From assembly GCA_030704615.1 (NCBI GenBank), contig CM060731.1, positions 63,346,756 through 63,410,755 of the forward strand: 64,000 bases of DNA. The letters are read 5' to 3'. The stretch comes from Takakia lepidozioides. Taxonomy: Eukaryota > Streptophyta > Takakiopsida > Takakiales > Takakiaceae. Under the pieces are notes generated by a model. The model did not search any database. It was not told the origin of the DNA and saw nothing but the letters and a program-made list of their open reading frames with translations. Shown piece after piece: positions 44,626 to 54,976 of this stretch (position 1 is its first letter; every line of letters begins with the position of its first letter). The position numbers and the translations under genes were made by a program.

Positions 44626-46208
44626 ATGCAAGCATGTCAACTCGTACTGGAGATGAGTAGCGTGAAGGAGGCCATGGTTCTGGTTCTCTGTGACGTATGG
44701 AACCTGTGGGAGGACGTTTTCAAACAGTGGGAACAAGGGAAGCTTATTGATATTTTCGGGATTCAGTGCAAGGGTGAACAGCTACCGCTGTATAAAACCG
44801 CTATCGCGAAACTGCAAGGACTTAATAGCAGGCAGTTGAAAAGAGTGGCGGAGAAAATCCTAAACAGAGACATTTGCATTCGGGGAACGAAATTCAAGGG
44901 CGCGGACAAATCCAAAAACACAATAAGCACGTATATTGACCAAATGAAATTGCGACGGTTTATTATCGACGATGTAATGGAAGTCTTAGGGTGGCCTCGG
45001 AGGAGCAAACAAAACCCGGAACCGTATACCAAACAGGAGTGGCGTGATGTGAAAAAAAAATAAAACTTCAACAAAGCTGAGTTTGAAACTTTTCGAGATC
45101 GGATCGGGAACGACTACATTGTAAGCAAACAGAAGATGAATATGGAGACGTAGCCAATGACTGCTGCCTTCAAGAAGTATGTCTTGTCGTGCAAGCAGAC
45201 CTTCGAGGATAACCAGAACGCCCTAGCGATTCTACGCACGAGCTTCAGGTCCATTACACATAGTTGGGGGGAAACCAAAAATTTGCTGATACCAGATCAC
45301 GGTTGGGACTTGCACCGAAGAAACGGTTCGACGACATATCCATGGTGTTTGTCAATACAGTTTGTGATGATGACTCTGTCGTCTTCGAGGCAAATGACTA
45401 CTCCAATATCCTGGATGCTTTTGTGGCTCGGAAGCTAATGTCCAGTGCATTTGTGTTTTTCTCGACACAAGAATCATCGGGAAATCTTGTGTCATACATC
45501 CGGAATGGTCCTGGATCAAAATCGTTTATTATCCGACAGGGTTATTACATTCCCGGCGAGTTTGAATCACCTTACAAGAGCTGCACGACTATTTTCTCCC
45601 GAACGGTCCTCTGCCTCGACTACGTATTTCCGGCAATAGATGAGGAGATGGTGAATCCGGACGATCACATTCAAACTGTTTTGTTAACGCCGGACCCAAT
45701 TAATCCCGTTATCCAAAGACCAGTTGTAGACCCGACCTCGCAGGAGAAGGAGTGCAGGACTTACACTCATGAGCTGAGGGCGGACATCTACGATTACCTA
45801 GTTTTTTTTTTTTGCAGGGACGGAATGTCTTGTGAGAACATGGAAATCGTCAACGGAGACCAGGGGCAGATGCGGCTAATGTGGGAAAGAGAAAGAGAGG
45901 GCCAGGAAAAATACCGGTTGGATAATCTAGGTAGTACTCCAAATACTCAAGAACGCGTTGCACCAGAAGATGTACACAATCTGGACAACTCTTCCTCCAA
46001 TTCCGATAACACCACGAATAAGAATCCGGCTTCTCCAGGGGAACAAGAAACGACATCGACGGAGTTAGTTGAAACCCTTGGTCAAGGCTTCAAACCTGTG
46101 GAAGGTGACGAGCCATTGATTATGTCACCGGATCTCGTTAACAATCGTCGTGAGCTGGTGTCCCAGAATGTCACCCAGGAAGTGGTTCTGGATGTAGGTA
46201 ACGAATGA
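44626..46208 (+). CDS. Unrecognised large protein of the dyad region (stops and frameshift)
   Basis: 44626-45063 encodes a Lys-rich, helical protein (RQLKRVAEKILNRDICIRGT, then FIIDDVMEVLGWPRRSKQ). After a TAA in an A-run, the same frame continues with NKAEFETFRDRIGNDYIVSK, and after a TAG with MTAAFKKYVLSCKQTFEDNQ. The frame then shifts near 45270 and reads on for about 310 codons, with FVNTVCDDDSVVFEANDYSN, IRQGYYIPGEFESPYKSCTT and a disordered acidic, Ser/Thr-rich tail (NLDNSSSNSDNTTNKNPASP). I do not recognise the family. A DNA methyltransferase-like fold is conceivable but unsupported by a clear DPPY or FxGxG motif. It probably belongs with the preceding ParB-like gene. Confidence 0.45.
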
Positions 46209-46399
46209 CAATTAGTGAATTTTTATTCGTACACACTTCTGAATACAATATGACAATATTGTAATTATACATAATCCCAATTTTTTTCCATATCCGTTTT
46301 TCTGGACTTCCGAATAAAACATATTTCCACCCGGACACATATTTCCGTTCGCACACCTTTGTGGACAACCACTAACCGATATGGATAACTTTTCTTGTA

Positions 46400-47031
46400 G
46401 ATCCAAGAATCCCAATCGGAGGAAATGACGCACACAAGAAAAGGCTCAAAGGAGACTCAAACGGTGAAGAGACACGTGGATCTGACAGTGAGGGCCATGT
46501 CACCTGAGCCGGTTCCGCAAGTAACCTCCACTGTCCAGTGGACGTTGCTATCTGTAGGGAATGAGTCGGAGAATCCTCCTACTCGCTGGGAGGGAGAAGA
46601 GACAGAGCAGCACAAGCACGTAATCCAACAACAGATCCTGATTCGGGTAAAACATTTTCTTTATTCTTATTTCATATTATTGGTCTTTCAGTCTCATCTT
46701 CGGTATTACTCAATTCAGTAATTTTGTCGGATCAATTTGGACCATCATAATCCTCATCCGTGGGATTCTTTAATTTCCTGTAGATTCGTGAAACGACGTC
46801 TGAGGAGATCAAATACACGAGGACCGACTCCATCGACACTGAGACGGTGAAGAGAAGAATGGATCGAACAATCACTGTCGCTCTATCTGAGCCGGTCATA
46901 CAAGTTACCTCCACTGGACAGTCGAGGTTGCCATTTGGTGCCACAGAGAAGGATGATAACGTTTGCCGTAGAGATGGGAAAGAGGAAGAGCAGCCTGCCC
47001 AGGTATCTCAGGAGCCGCCCCAAAAAATGGT
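46400..47031 (+). CDS. Duplicated linker exons with in-frame dyads
   Basis: Two related exons. One runs from a TTTCTTGTAG acceptor at about 46400 to a GTAAAA donor at 46649. The other runs from a TTTCCTGTAG acceptor at about 46785 to a GTAATG donor near 47030. Each contains ETQTVKRHVDLTV or DTETVKRRMDRTI, then SEPVIQVTST-like sequence in which the dyad itself is translated (VTSTVQWTL and VTSTGQSRL), then an acidic Glu/Gln-rich end. They appear to be tandemly duplicated disordered linkers upstream of the first HAD module. Confidence 0.45.
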
Positions 47032-47099
47032 AATGATTTCAACTCCATTCTTTTGTTTGTCTACATTGGGATTTCTGAAATTGAAATTAATAATGAACT

Positions 47100-47990
47100 C
47101 TTCTGTTATTCCACAAGACAACATGCATTACCCTCCAGTCGACTATTCCCTTTCTGTCAATCCAAACGATCTGCATTCCTTCCTTGGGGACCGAACGGGT
47201 GTCGGCCAGGATACTACGTCCTGGTTCTGGACATCGGTTACCTTTGTGAGGTTTTCCTAAAGGATGGAAAGAAAACCCCTCCTGCCACCCAGCCTTGTAT
47301 CTCCGCAGGGAAATTCAAGTTAGCTACGCGAAACGGTCTTGACGAATTCGTTAAGTGGGCCGTCAAAATGTTTGTCGTTTGTTTTTGGAACACTGGACCT
47401 GAAATGAACGTCGAGACTATCGCCAAGGCCGTGTTCGGGAAGTACTATTCCTAGGTCAGAACTTACAGCAGTGAGAATTCCGTCATGCATAGATCGACAT
47501 TCAACGAAAAATGGCCCAAAGCTCCCAAAAATCCCATCTACTTTAAACGTCTTTACGACATTTTCGCTGAGGAAGACCCGACAGCTTACAAATCCAATAC
47601 TCTCCTCATCGACACTGTAGACAATATGTACAACACACACGTGAAAGATATGGTACTTTCATTTTGACTCATTTTTCAGATGAATGCTTGACGCACATTC
47701 TGGGCAATCCTACTTGAACCCGTTAGGACATACCATCTTCCTTCCAAAATATAACGCGCGCGTGGACCCTGATAGAGATAAATTTATACTGGAAGAGCTC
47801 AAGCCTCACCTTAACATGTTCAGGTTATCGGGGATGGATGTCATGTCATTCAACGAGCTACATCCTTTCGGCATTACGAAGGATTTCTTTGAGGACGACC
47901 CAGCGGTCAAATTTCTTAGAGACTTTGATTATAGGTGGCAGAAGTTCCTTAGCAATCACGAGTTGCGTGCCACTACATTGGGACATAAAA
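47100..47990 (+). pseudogene. FCP1/HAD-type phosphatase module 1
   Basis: Segments in order: YYVLVLDIGYLCEVFL (motif I position, DxG in place of DxDxT), RNGLDEFVKWAVKMFVVCFW (the RPGxxEFL...VxxWS block), then 47485-47640 with NPIYFKRLYDIF and SNTLLIDTVDNMYNTHV (the motif III/IV NTLLIDD block), and 47767 onward with RDKFILEELKPHLNMF. This is the order of plant HAD proteins related to TFIIF-interacting CTD phosphatases. A stop at 47452 and a frame change near 47640 interrupt it. The second motif I Asp is absent, so even if spliced it would probably be catalytically inactive. Confidence 0.6.
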
Positions 47991-48118
47991 TATTTTCATT
48001 GAGTTTGGTGATCATCGGCTGTCCAGTGGACGTTCTGGTTCACTTGCCCGGTGTCGGTTTTTCCAATGCATTGTACTGTTCCCTTTTATCATCCTAAGTA
48101 TGAATGACTCTCTGGCAG

Positions 48119-48850
48119 ATTGGAGCTCCTGTTTCTCCTCCTGCGCAAAGGTTGCGTTTGATTATTTTTGACGTGAATGGAGTCTTGTGCAAAATCTTGA
48201 AGCACCAGAAGAGCTACAATGTCCCCCGGTTTTCAGAATCGGACTACAGAATTCCAGCTCTTGTCGGATTCTGACTTGTCTTTAGACGGGAGAAATATTG
48301 CGAAGTGTAGATAGAGTTGCACAAACACTTCCGGTTAGGGATTTGGAGCTCTATGATATACAAGAACTTGCAGCCCATCCTAGATTTTTTGCTTCGTGGT
48401 CTACCTCAACCGGCCTTCGTTATGTCTCAAGAGGATTGTATTTCATGTCCTACTTCGGTTCACCCTCAATTCAAATCAGGATTGGACCCTCCTCATTTGT
48501 TTTTGAAGCCACTGGTCAAGGTCTGGTAGAGTTTTGGTGGACAATATACCAAGAGTAACACTCTGCTCATTGATGACACCGCCATGAAGTGTGTGTTGAA
48601 CCCGCCCGACTCATGTCTTATTCTCAAACCGTTCCAAACCGTGGAGACTGATGGTTGCTATCTTCTCAAGGTTCTTCAGACCTATTTGCTTGGAATGAGG
48701 AAACATCCCACTGTTTCAAGCTATCTTAAGAAAAAAATGATAGGGTTGAGTTTTTTTCCAAATGTTTTAAACTATCCCAAGTTTAGCCCACTCTGGGATT
48801 TTATTGAGGACAACGGTTTTAAGAGTATCAGATATGATGCTTTAACATAA
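48119..48850 (+). pseudogene. FCP1/HAD-type phosphatase module 2
   Basis: Begins after a CTCTGGCAG acceptor. It reads RLRLIIFDVNGVLCKIL (motif I, DxNG), then KHFRLGIWSSMIYKNLQPIL (motif II region), FVMSQEDC, and SNTLLIDDTAMKCVLNPPDS (NTLLIDD acidic motif), then LLKVLQTYLLGMRKHPTV. It matches the plant DLNGLL/SNTLLLDDSPYKALLNPP family in order and spacing. Stops at about 48272, 48307 and 48527 break the frame. Two dyads flank it, the half copy at 48017 and a full one at 48969. Confidence 0.6.
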
Positions 48851-48992
48851 ATTATTTTTTATCAATCTCATCTCACTCGAGCTATTGAATATCTTCATGG
48901 TTTCTGTTTTTCATTTCCTTGTAAGACTCCGATACAGGCCTTCATACGGGGACATTACTATATCTAGTGACCTCCACTGTTCAGTGGAGGTT

Positions 48993-50330
48993 CACATTCG
49001 CGCACTCCCGGATTTATGATTATGTCTCTTTGGCAGGTTCAAGGAGATGCTGACGACATCATCGGTTCCTCAAGTCCCGTAAATGAATCCTCCGGATCAG
49101 CAGTGAGTCGGAGTATTGAAGGCTTTCCGAGGGTTCACGATGGTGCTCAAATTGAGGGTGGATCTTCTGTCAGACCCTTGTCCTCCCAGGAAGCTGGCGA
49201 CACTCTTCTCCTCTCGGGTCTTCCTGGGTGTAAAGTCCAAGGTGCAGGTGAAGAACACAAATATCCCGGAAACTTTATCGACCTTTCCCAACATTCCTCA
49301 CCCTCCCTGTTCAGTACGCAGGGTCTGGTCTATCCAACTCGCAGGGCAATCGTCGGGGACTCGGCTACGGCTCCACTGCACCTGCTTCCGTCTCTTCCTC
49401 GCATATCTTCCCAGCACGAGGGTTGGACAGCCCAAATCTGCAAGAGTTAGACGACTTAAACTCATTTCTCGCTCCTTGCTCATTCTCCTAGTTTCACTTA
49501 GTTTGGGGTCTGATATTCATCTATCGCTCCAGGTAAGAAAATCTGCAGATTATGACCTTCCTGTCAAACGACGTCTGCATTGGAATGCAGTTCCAAGGTA
49601 AAGTATTCATTCGTTGCGTTTTCATTCCATCCAGGATGTCGAGTGCTCAAGGGATAATTTTCTGTGCTTGCCTGTTGTTGCCCCTCCACTCCTCCCGTCA
49701 TTCAATGGAAAAACATCTCCAACATCGACATAACGTGACCCTGAACTGCTTGCACAATGTTCTGCACCAAAGAGGCGAAAAAGAGCCCCCGAGCCATTTC
49801 CTTCCTCTGCAGGAAATCTTTCCAACGGACAAAAGGCTGACAAGAAAAAAAGAGTGGACGCCAAACACTTGAGGACTCCCTCGGATGTTGTGGCGCCTCG
49901 TCAATCCAAGCCCGCGGGAATCCACTGTTCTTCTGCAAGACATTCCAATAAGGCTTCAATGGTACATTTCAAAACAATTTCTCCACTTTCGTTTGCAGTT
50001 TGTTTTGTTGTCCCAAACTAACTCCGTAACTTTTATACAAGCGAGTATGGAGCTGCATAACTTCTTGAATGCGCCTCCCGACAAGGTGCGTCCACTAACC
50101 TCCACTTGACAGCTGACGTTCATCTTTTCGTGATCTCGAACTCTTCGATATATGGTCTACTCTTGGTCCTTTACAGTAGTCCATTGTCAGGACACTTATG
50201 TCTCCGAAAACGTAGAGGTCACTCTGAAACTAAGAAACACTACATCGTGTTGTTTCTGACGGCGGGAACACTTAAATTGCGCAGGATGGCATCATCCATC
50301 AACCTTCATTTGCCACATCAGGGAAGAGGA
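48993..50330 (+). other. Linker-like sequence between HAD modules 2 and 3
   Basis: After a CTTTGGCAG acceptor (49036) the frame to 49450 is Ser/Pro/Gly-rich and disordered (DIIGSSSPVNESSGSAVSRS). Further short frames follow with a dyad at 50097-50120, which lies in a likely intron bounded by a GTGCGT donor near 50085 and a TTTACAG acceptor near 50171. No folded domain is recognised. Confidence 0.35.
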
Positions 50331-50335
50331 AACGG

Positions 50336-51010
50336 ATGTTGTTAATATTGAGTGTCAACGGACTCCTCTGCTACAGGCCACCTCCAACCGGCGGTGAACT
50401 GTTTAAGGAGAGATTTCGTTTCAAGAAAGTTATAGTTTATGTTCCCGACAAACCTTTTGTGGTTCCCCGGCCCGGAGTCTTGGAGTTTCTCAACCTTGCA
50501 TTCATGCATTTTCACGTGGCGATCTGGTCATGTGCTGAAAGAGATGTTCTTTGTAGGATGCTCGAGTGCTTAGTTCCTACGAAAATTGCGAAGAAGTTTT
50601 GCTTCATCTGGTCAGCTGAGGATTGCAAAGACACTATAGGTTACATCATGCCTCGGATGAAATATCTAGTTAAGGATGTTCGCACTGTTCTTGCCAAGTA
50701 CCCTGGTACACCCTTTGCAACGTAGGGACAAATACTCCTTGTCGATGATGAGCCATCAAAGGGCCTCCGAAACCCACCAAATACTGGATTCTTCCATATT
50801 TCATACAAGCCATCACCAAAGGGCTTGGTTGACCTGGATGATATGACAAAAGTTGTGTGGCCATATATATTGAAAATGGCTGCAGCTTCAACAGTCGTAG
50901 ATTACATCAGCGAGAGCCCTGCCAAGTGTTCTCGTAAGCCTATTGGTCGCGACCATGCCTATTGGGCTTGGTATGGAAGATATGTTGATCCTCGTGTTTG
51001 GATCCCATAA
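50336..51010 (+). pseudogene. FCP1/HAD-type phosphatase module 3, one in-frame stop
   Basis: The best-preserved module. It has LLILSVNGLLCYR (motif I position, where Asp is replaced: SxNG), VPRPGVLEFLNLAF, FHVAIWSCAERDVLCRML (motif II), KFCFIWSAEDCKDT, then KDVRTVLAKYP. One TAG (50723) precedes ILLVDDEPSKGLRNPPNTGF (acidic motif plus NPP), and the frame continues to TAA at 51010. The plant family acts on phosphoserine/phosphotyrosine peptides such as the RNA polymerase II CTD. Loss of the motif I nucleophile suggests no phosphatase activity. A charged stretch after a TTCAAG acceptor at 51186 (RKEEEELHDWQEWRASR) may be a further exon. Confidence 0.65.
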
Positions 51011-52050
51011 CAAAAGGAACCTGATTACCTTGGTATGTACTTATCCCACTGTTTGTTGTTTATAGAGAATTTGATCTTGAAAGTGTCTTCCACTTGCACT
51101 TTGACTTCATCATTTTTTCTACAAATGTTCCACATTTCAGCTGACATTTGTCATATGAAAAATTGTTTTGCCCAGTCACATTCAAGGACCGAATTCGAAA
51201 AGAAGAAGAAGAGCTTCATGATTGGCAAGAATGGCGGGCTTCCCGGCAGGCTTCAAGGGCATCAAGAGATTCAACAAGTAGAGTTCCAAGTAATATTTTC
51301 GGATAATAATGTTACTACTAGGTTCGAGTTCTCCGAAAGTATTTCCGTTTCCTCTGGTGCGGAGACTGTTGCAAGTGGTTGTGGTAACCGGAGGCATCTT
51401 CGAACACATGCCTTGACTGCGAGCCGTTTGGGATGAGGCTCTGTAATATTAATGGGTTAGTGTAAGCCGTTATATGGCTTCGAGCCGCTGGATAACATTA
51501 AGTCCAACGGATGTACAGTTGACGTTACATTATGTGTGACTGCAACGCCAAAGTTGCAATCTCTAATAAAATATGAATGTTTATCAACAATGTATGGAGA
51601 CTTATTCTTTCATGTCATCTTTTTCATCACATGCCATGATTGTTCTATGTTTGGTTTTGTATGTCATCTGATATGGCAACCATTTTGTGCAAAAAGTTTT
51701 ACATATCTGACCTCACATCATGGTGTAATTTATTGCATCTCCCATGATTTTTTTCATGAACGTCAACTTGGCAGTGGATGTTCTTCTAGAACCACAATAC
51801 ATACTTATATTGTCTCCAAAAACTGTTTGGATGATTATTGTTCATGGTTATATTGTGCATAAAATAGCCAAAAATATATCGCTTTATTTCAATAATAAAT
51901 TTTGTTTATTCATATTTCTCATATTATTTCTGGACCGAACAAAAGTCCAGAATTAGTTAAAATAGTGTTTCTACCTTATCTATTCCCAACAGCACAGTAC
52001 CGGATTACTCCTCCGGTCCACCCAACCGCCACACCATGCTATATTCTCAT
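51011..52050. other. Right edge of dyad region
   Basis: Holds a weak dyad near 51501-51525 and a clearer one at 51759-51782. Otherwise AT-rich DNA without a recognised gene. No inverted terminus identified. Confidence 0.35.
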
Positions 52051-52059
52051 CTCCTCTAT

Positions 52060-52784
52060 GCATATATGTGAGAAATTTCGCCAAGATCGCGGGGCCGCTG
52101 TCAGACCTTCTGTGTAAATCCAAAGTCTGGGTATGGAAAACCTTTTGTGGCCAAGCTTTTGCCGAGTTGAAGCAGCGGACGGCGGAAGCTCCAGTCCTCA
52201 AAATCCCGGAGTTCGACCATCTATTTGAGATTCATACGGATGCATCGGACTTCGCAATAGGGGGTGTACTCATGCAGGATGAACGTCCAGTGGCTTACAA
52301 AAATAAGAAACTGAATGAAGTGGAGCGACGGTGGCCTACGCATGAGAAGGAAATGAAGGCGGAGGTGCATTGCCTTGAGCTTTGGCACCACTATGTTGGT
52401 TCCAACCCGGTGAAGGTGTTCACGAACAATGTCACGGTGAAGTATTTTGCCACACAGCCTAAGTTGTCCACAAAACAACTTAGGTGGCAAGATACTTTGG
52501 CGGTGTTTGACGTGGATATCTAGTACAAACCGGGACGGGACAATGTGGTGGCCAATGCTTTAAGTAGAAAACAGCAGCTCATGTTGGTGTACAGGGGCGA
52601 GACAGCGCTCCAAAGGAAGATCCGGAAGGCTTACCGGAAGGATGAGATGGCGAAGTCCGTGATGCGGGACTTGAGGATGGGGGTTAAATCACAGTTCCAC
52701 TTGCAAAATGGACTGCTCCAGTATAAGCAAAAGCGTCTTTACGTGCCGAAGGGAGGGATCAGAGATAGTCTCTTGAGAGAATGA
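52060..52784 (+). pseudogene. Ty3/gypsy RNase H and start of integrase
   Basis: Plus-strand frame: FAKIAGPLSDLL, then KIPEFDHLFEIHTDASDFAI (the RNase H catalytic Asp), DERPVAYKNKKLNEVERRWP, TNNVTVKYFATQPKLSTKQL, a stop, and KPGRDNVVANALSRK. Then comes the N-terminal part of integrase, ending near VPKGGIRDSLLRE. This is the reverse transcriptase-RNase H-integrase order of Ty3 elements. It lies in opposite orientation to the adjacent gag-protease. Confidence 0.8.
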
Positions 52785-52789
52785 GGAAC

Positions 52790-54230
52790 ATCAAACGTCA
52801 ACCTCGTCGCCAATTGTGGTTCTCTTTTAGCAGAACGCACCTCAATAGAGGCCCCCACATCACTTGTCGGGAGTCCCAGCTTCCGTGCCGTTGCCGGTGT
52901 CATGAAGGAGTGTGACGCTCATGTGTCCACCAACAACGACACGTTAGTTCCGGAAATTATCCACTCACGAATAATAACTGACTCCCTTTACGCAGGGCGC
53001 CAGTTTTCTGATACAACTCACAAGAGTAGTTGCCTATCTTGCAAGTCTTGGCGACCACTGCTTCCACCAAGCGGCTGATGGAATCTTCCGACAGCTCTGT
53101 GGTCGCCTGAGTCATGTTCAATTGTCGGGGTTTTGTGCACTTCTTAGCCATGTGCCCGGGCTCCCCGCAATTAAAGCACACTCCATCGAAGGTCGCCTTT
53201 TATCCGCCATAAGCTGTCGCACCTGATTTTCCTTTCGGAGCACCGAGTGTCGTTTTGGCGTGTGAAGGCCCTCCCTTCGATTTCCACGTGCCATTGTTGC
53301 CACGTGGCCTATCCCACTTCTTTTCCGGTCGAAATGAGTCACCCTCCTGCCGGGTCTTCTTGTGGTTCAGCTCCGTACGGCCTTGTCTTTCGCCCCTAGA
53401 GACATCCAAGAAACTTTCAGCCCTCTCAATTGCCTCGTTCAAAGTCTTAGGTGGCTTCTTCTCCAACTTCCGCCTGGCCCGTGGGGCCAATCCCGCCACA
53501 AAGTTGAAGACCATTTCTGGTTCTGCCATGTCCGCGACTTCGAGCAACAACACATTGAAAGCCTGAACATATCCCCGAATGTCATCCGTTTGCTTCAAAT
53601 TCCTCATCTTGTCCTGGGCGAGCCAGGACGCGTTGAGGGGCACAAACTATCTCTTCATCAGTTCCTTGAACCCACTCCAGTTCAAGGTTTCCGGGTTTGG
53701 ACCTCGGTCATGAAGGCGTTTCTGCCACCATTGTTGAGCATAGCCCCTCAAATAGGTGGGAGCCACTTCCACCCGATCCTCGTCACTCAACTTGGCCGCC
53801 CGGAAGTACTGCTCTAGCTCCAAGAGCCAAGTGTTGAGTGCCTTCCGATTTCGGACGCCCTCGAAGGTGCCGGGTTCCTTAGGCTTCACCTTAGACTTTG
53901 CCTTAGTGGAAGTGACATTAGCCGCCTTCAACACGTCTTTCAACGTCCCGCCAAACTGCGCCAACAACCCTTCCCAAAAGGCTGCTGGCATGGGAGACAT
54001 CTGTTGGTCCGTCGGAGCTCTTAGGGATTCCTCGGGCTCCGACTCCTCAGATTCCTCCCGTTCTTGAGCGGCTTTGCTTTCAAAAGCATGCATCGCTTCC
54101 TCAAATGGCCGCTTCGGTGACACGTCGCCCCCATCGGGCTCATCAAGATCATCATCTTTCGGGCCGTTCCGCTTTGGCTTTGGTTTGCCCGACCCCATGA
54201 TGAGGCTGATCCCAAGGACGATCGCGTACT
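52790..54230 (-). pseudogene. Ty3/gypsy gag and protease
   Basis: Minus strand. The gag begins in a KPKPKRNGPKDDD-containing leader. It has the capsid-type AAKLSDEDRVEVAPTYLRGY and a Lys/Arg-rich linker, then the zinc knuckle CFNCGEPGHMAKKC (Cx2Cx4Hx4C). A retropepsin follows, LLVDT then stop then ASHSFM and PATARKLGLP, with the active-site DTG interrupted by TGA. Stops at about 53650 and 53205 also break gag. It forms virus-like particles in intact elements; this copy is dead. Confidence 0.8.
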
Positions 54231-54239
54231 GAACTCTAA

Positions 54240-54251
54240 GCTCTGATACCA
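54240..54251 (-). other. Primer-binding site (initiator tRNA-Met type)
   Basis: TGGTATCAGAGC on the minus strand, the usual plant LTR-retrotransposon PBS. It lies two bases downstream of the LTR end (…GCGACA). Confidence 0.75.
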
Positions 54252-54253
54252 AG

Positions 54254-54976
54254 TGTCGCACACCTCACTTCGGTAAGCTTCCCTTCAAGTCATAGTTACT
54301 CGCTTTGATGCGCGCGCCTAACTCCCAACCTGGCCGCCGGGCCAACTCGGAGCTTCGATTGCTCACCGGGACATAACAGTCCCCCTTTACTCTTCCAAAA
54401 GACCCTCCACCAATTTGGTCCTAGTGGAAATTCCCTTGGGTAGATGGCAGTCCGAAATAGCTCCCCACTCCTTGGTCGCTTTCCGGCTCGCTCGCTTACT
54501 CACTAGTTTTTGGTCACCAACGGGCTTGCACCGTTCTTGGGGTTACTACTCCCTATATATACTTCTGTGACTATCTGCGGGGGTTTCACAAACAACCATG
54601 CCATTTTATGGCGAACTACCACGAAGACCCTCGATTCCCGGTGATGAGTCGCGGTGAGTCTTGGCCCACCCACCACGGCCCCATTGGACTGTGATGAGTC
54701 CCAAGACTCCCCACGACTCCCACCACAAGGTCTCCGCCCCATGGTGAGTCCTATGCCACCCCCACTAAGTCCCACTAAGCTACCGCCACCCCCACCGCAA
54801 CCCGGTGTGCGGGGCTCCACCTAGTGAGCGCCTCCGCCTCCTTGAGTGCCTTGGGCACTCAAGGGTGCTTCAGCCCCCACATCTATTGTTGCCACTGCCC
54901 CCACCATAGGGGCAGCCCCACTCGTGTCCCGACCTCCTGCCCTCAAGGCAAATGGCCGCGACAATATGCACCTAAC
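54254..54976 (-). repeat. LTR of the Ty3 element (5' LTR, approximate outer end)
   Basis: The inner end is fixed by the PBS. The outer end is inferred at the TGTTAGG on the minus strand near 54976, giving TGT…ACA termini. A matching second LTR was not found at the left, in keeping with a rearranged element. Confidence 0.45.

Larger units (their letters stand above)
35875..51782. repeat. Dispersed 24-bp dyad family (about 15 copies)
   Basis: The consensus is AACCTCCACTG, two bases, CAGTGGAGGTT: 11-bp inverted arms. Copies: 35875-35898, 37940-37963, 39372-39395, 39588-39611 (24-bp perfect palindrome), 39714-39731 (half), 41567-41590, 42487-42510 (perfect arms), 43611-43634 (perfect arms), 46523-46546, 46906-46929, 48017-48034 (half), 48969-48992, 50097-50120, 51501-51525 (weak) and 51759-51782. 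The arms often vary together at C/G positions (AACGTCCACTG). They are spaced about 0.3-3 kb apart and confined to this stretch of the window. Several lie in introns or between ORFs; two lie inside duplicated reading frames. Confidence 0.85.

Noticed and set aside
45774-45905. DNA methyltransferase domain call
   Set aside because: The RADIYDYLV...GDQGQMRLM stretch loosely suggests the end of a methylase, but no DPPY/NPPF or FxGxG motif is visible.
46521-46557. 38-nt intron around the dyad
   Set aside because: GT and AG are present, but the length is far below usual plant intron minima; kept only as an alternative in the findings.
35875-51782. CRISPR-like or tandem satellite interpretation of the dyads
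   Set aside because: Spacing is irregular (0.3-3 kb), there are no uniform spacers, and genes lie between copies.
35800-51800. Endogenised giant DNA virus
   Set aside because: FCP1-like and CTD-like features and a large size made me consider it, but I see no capsid, packaging ATPase, DNA polymerase or viral polymerase, and at least one gene has a spliceosomal-type intron. Not excluded, just unsupported.
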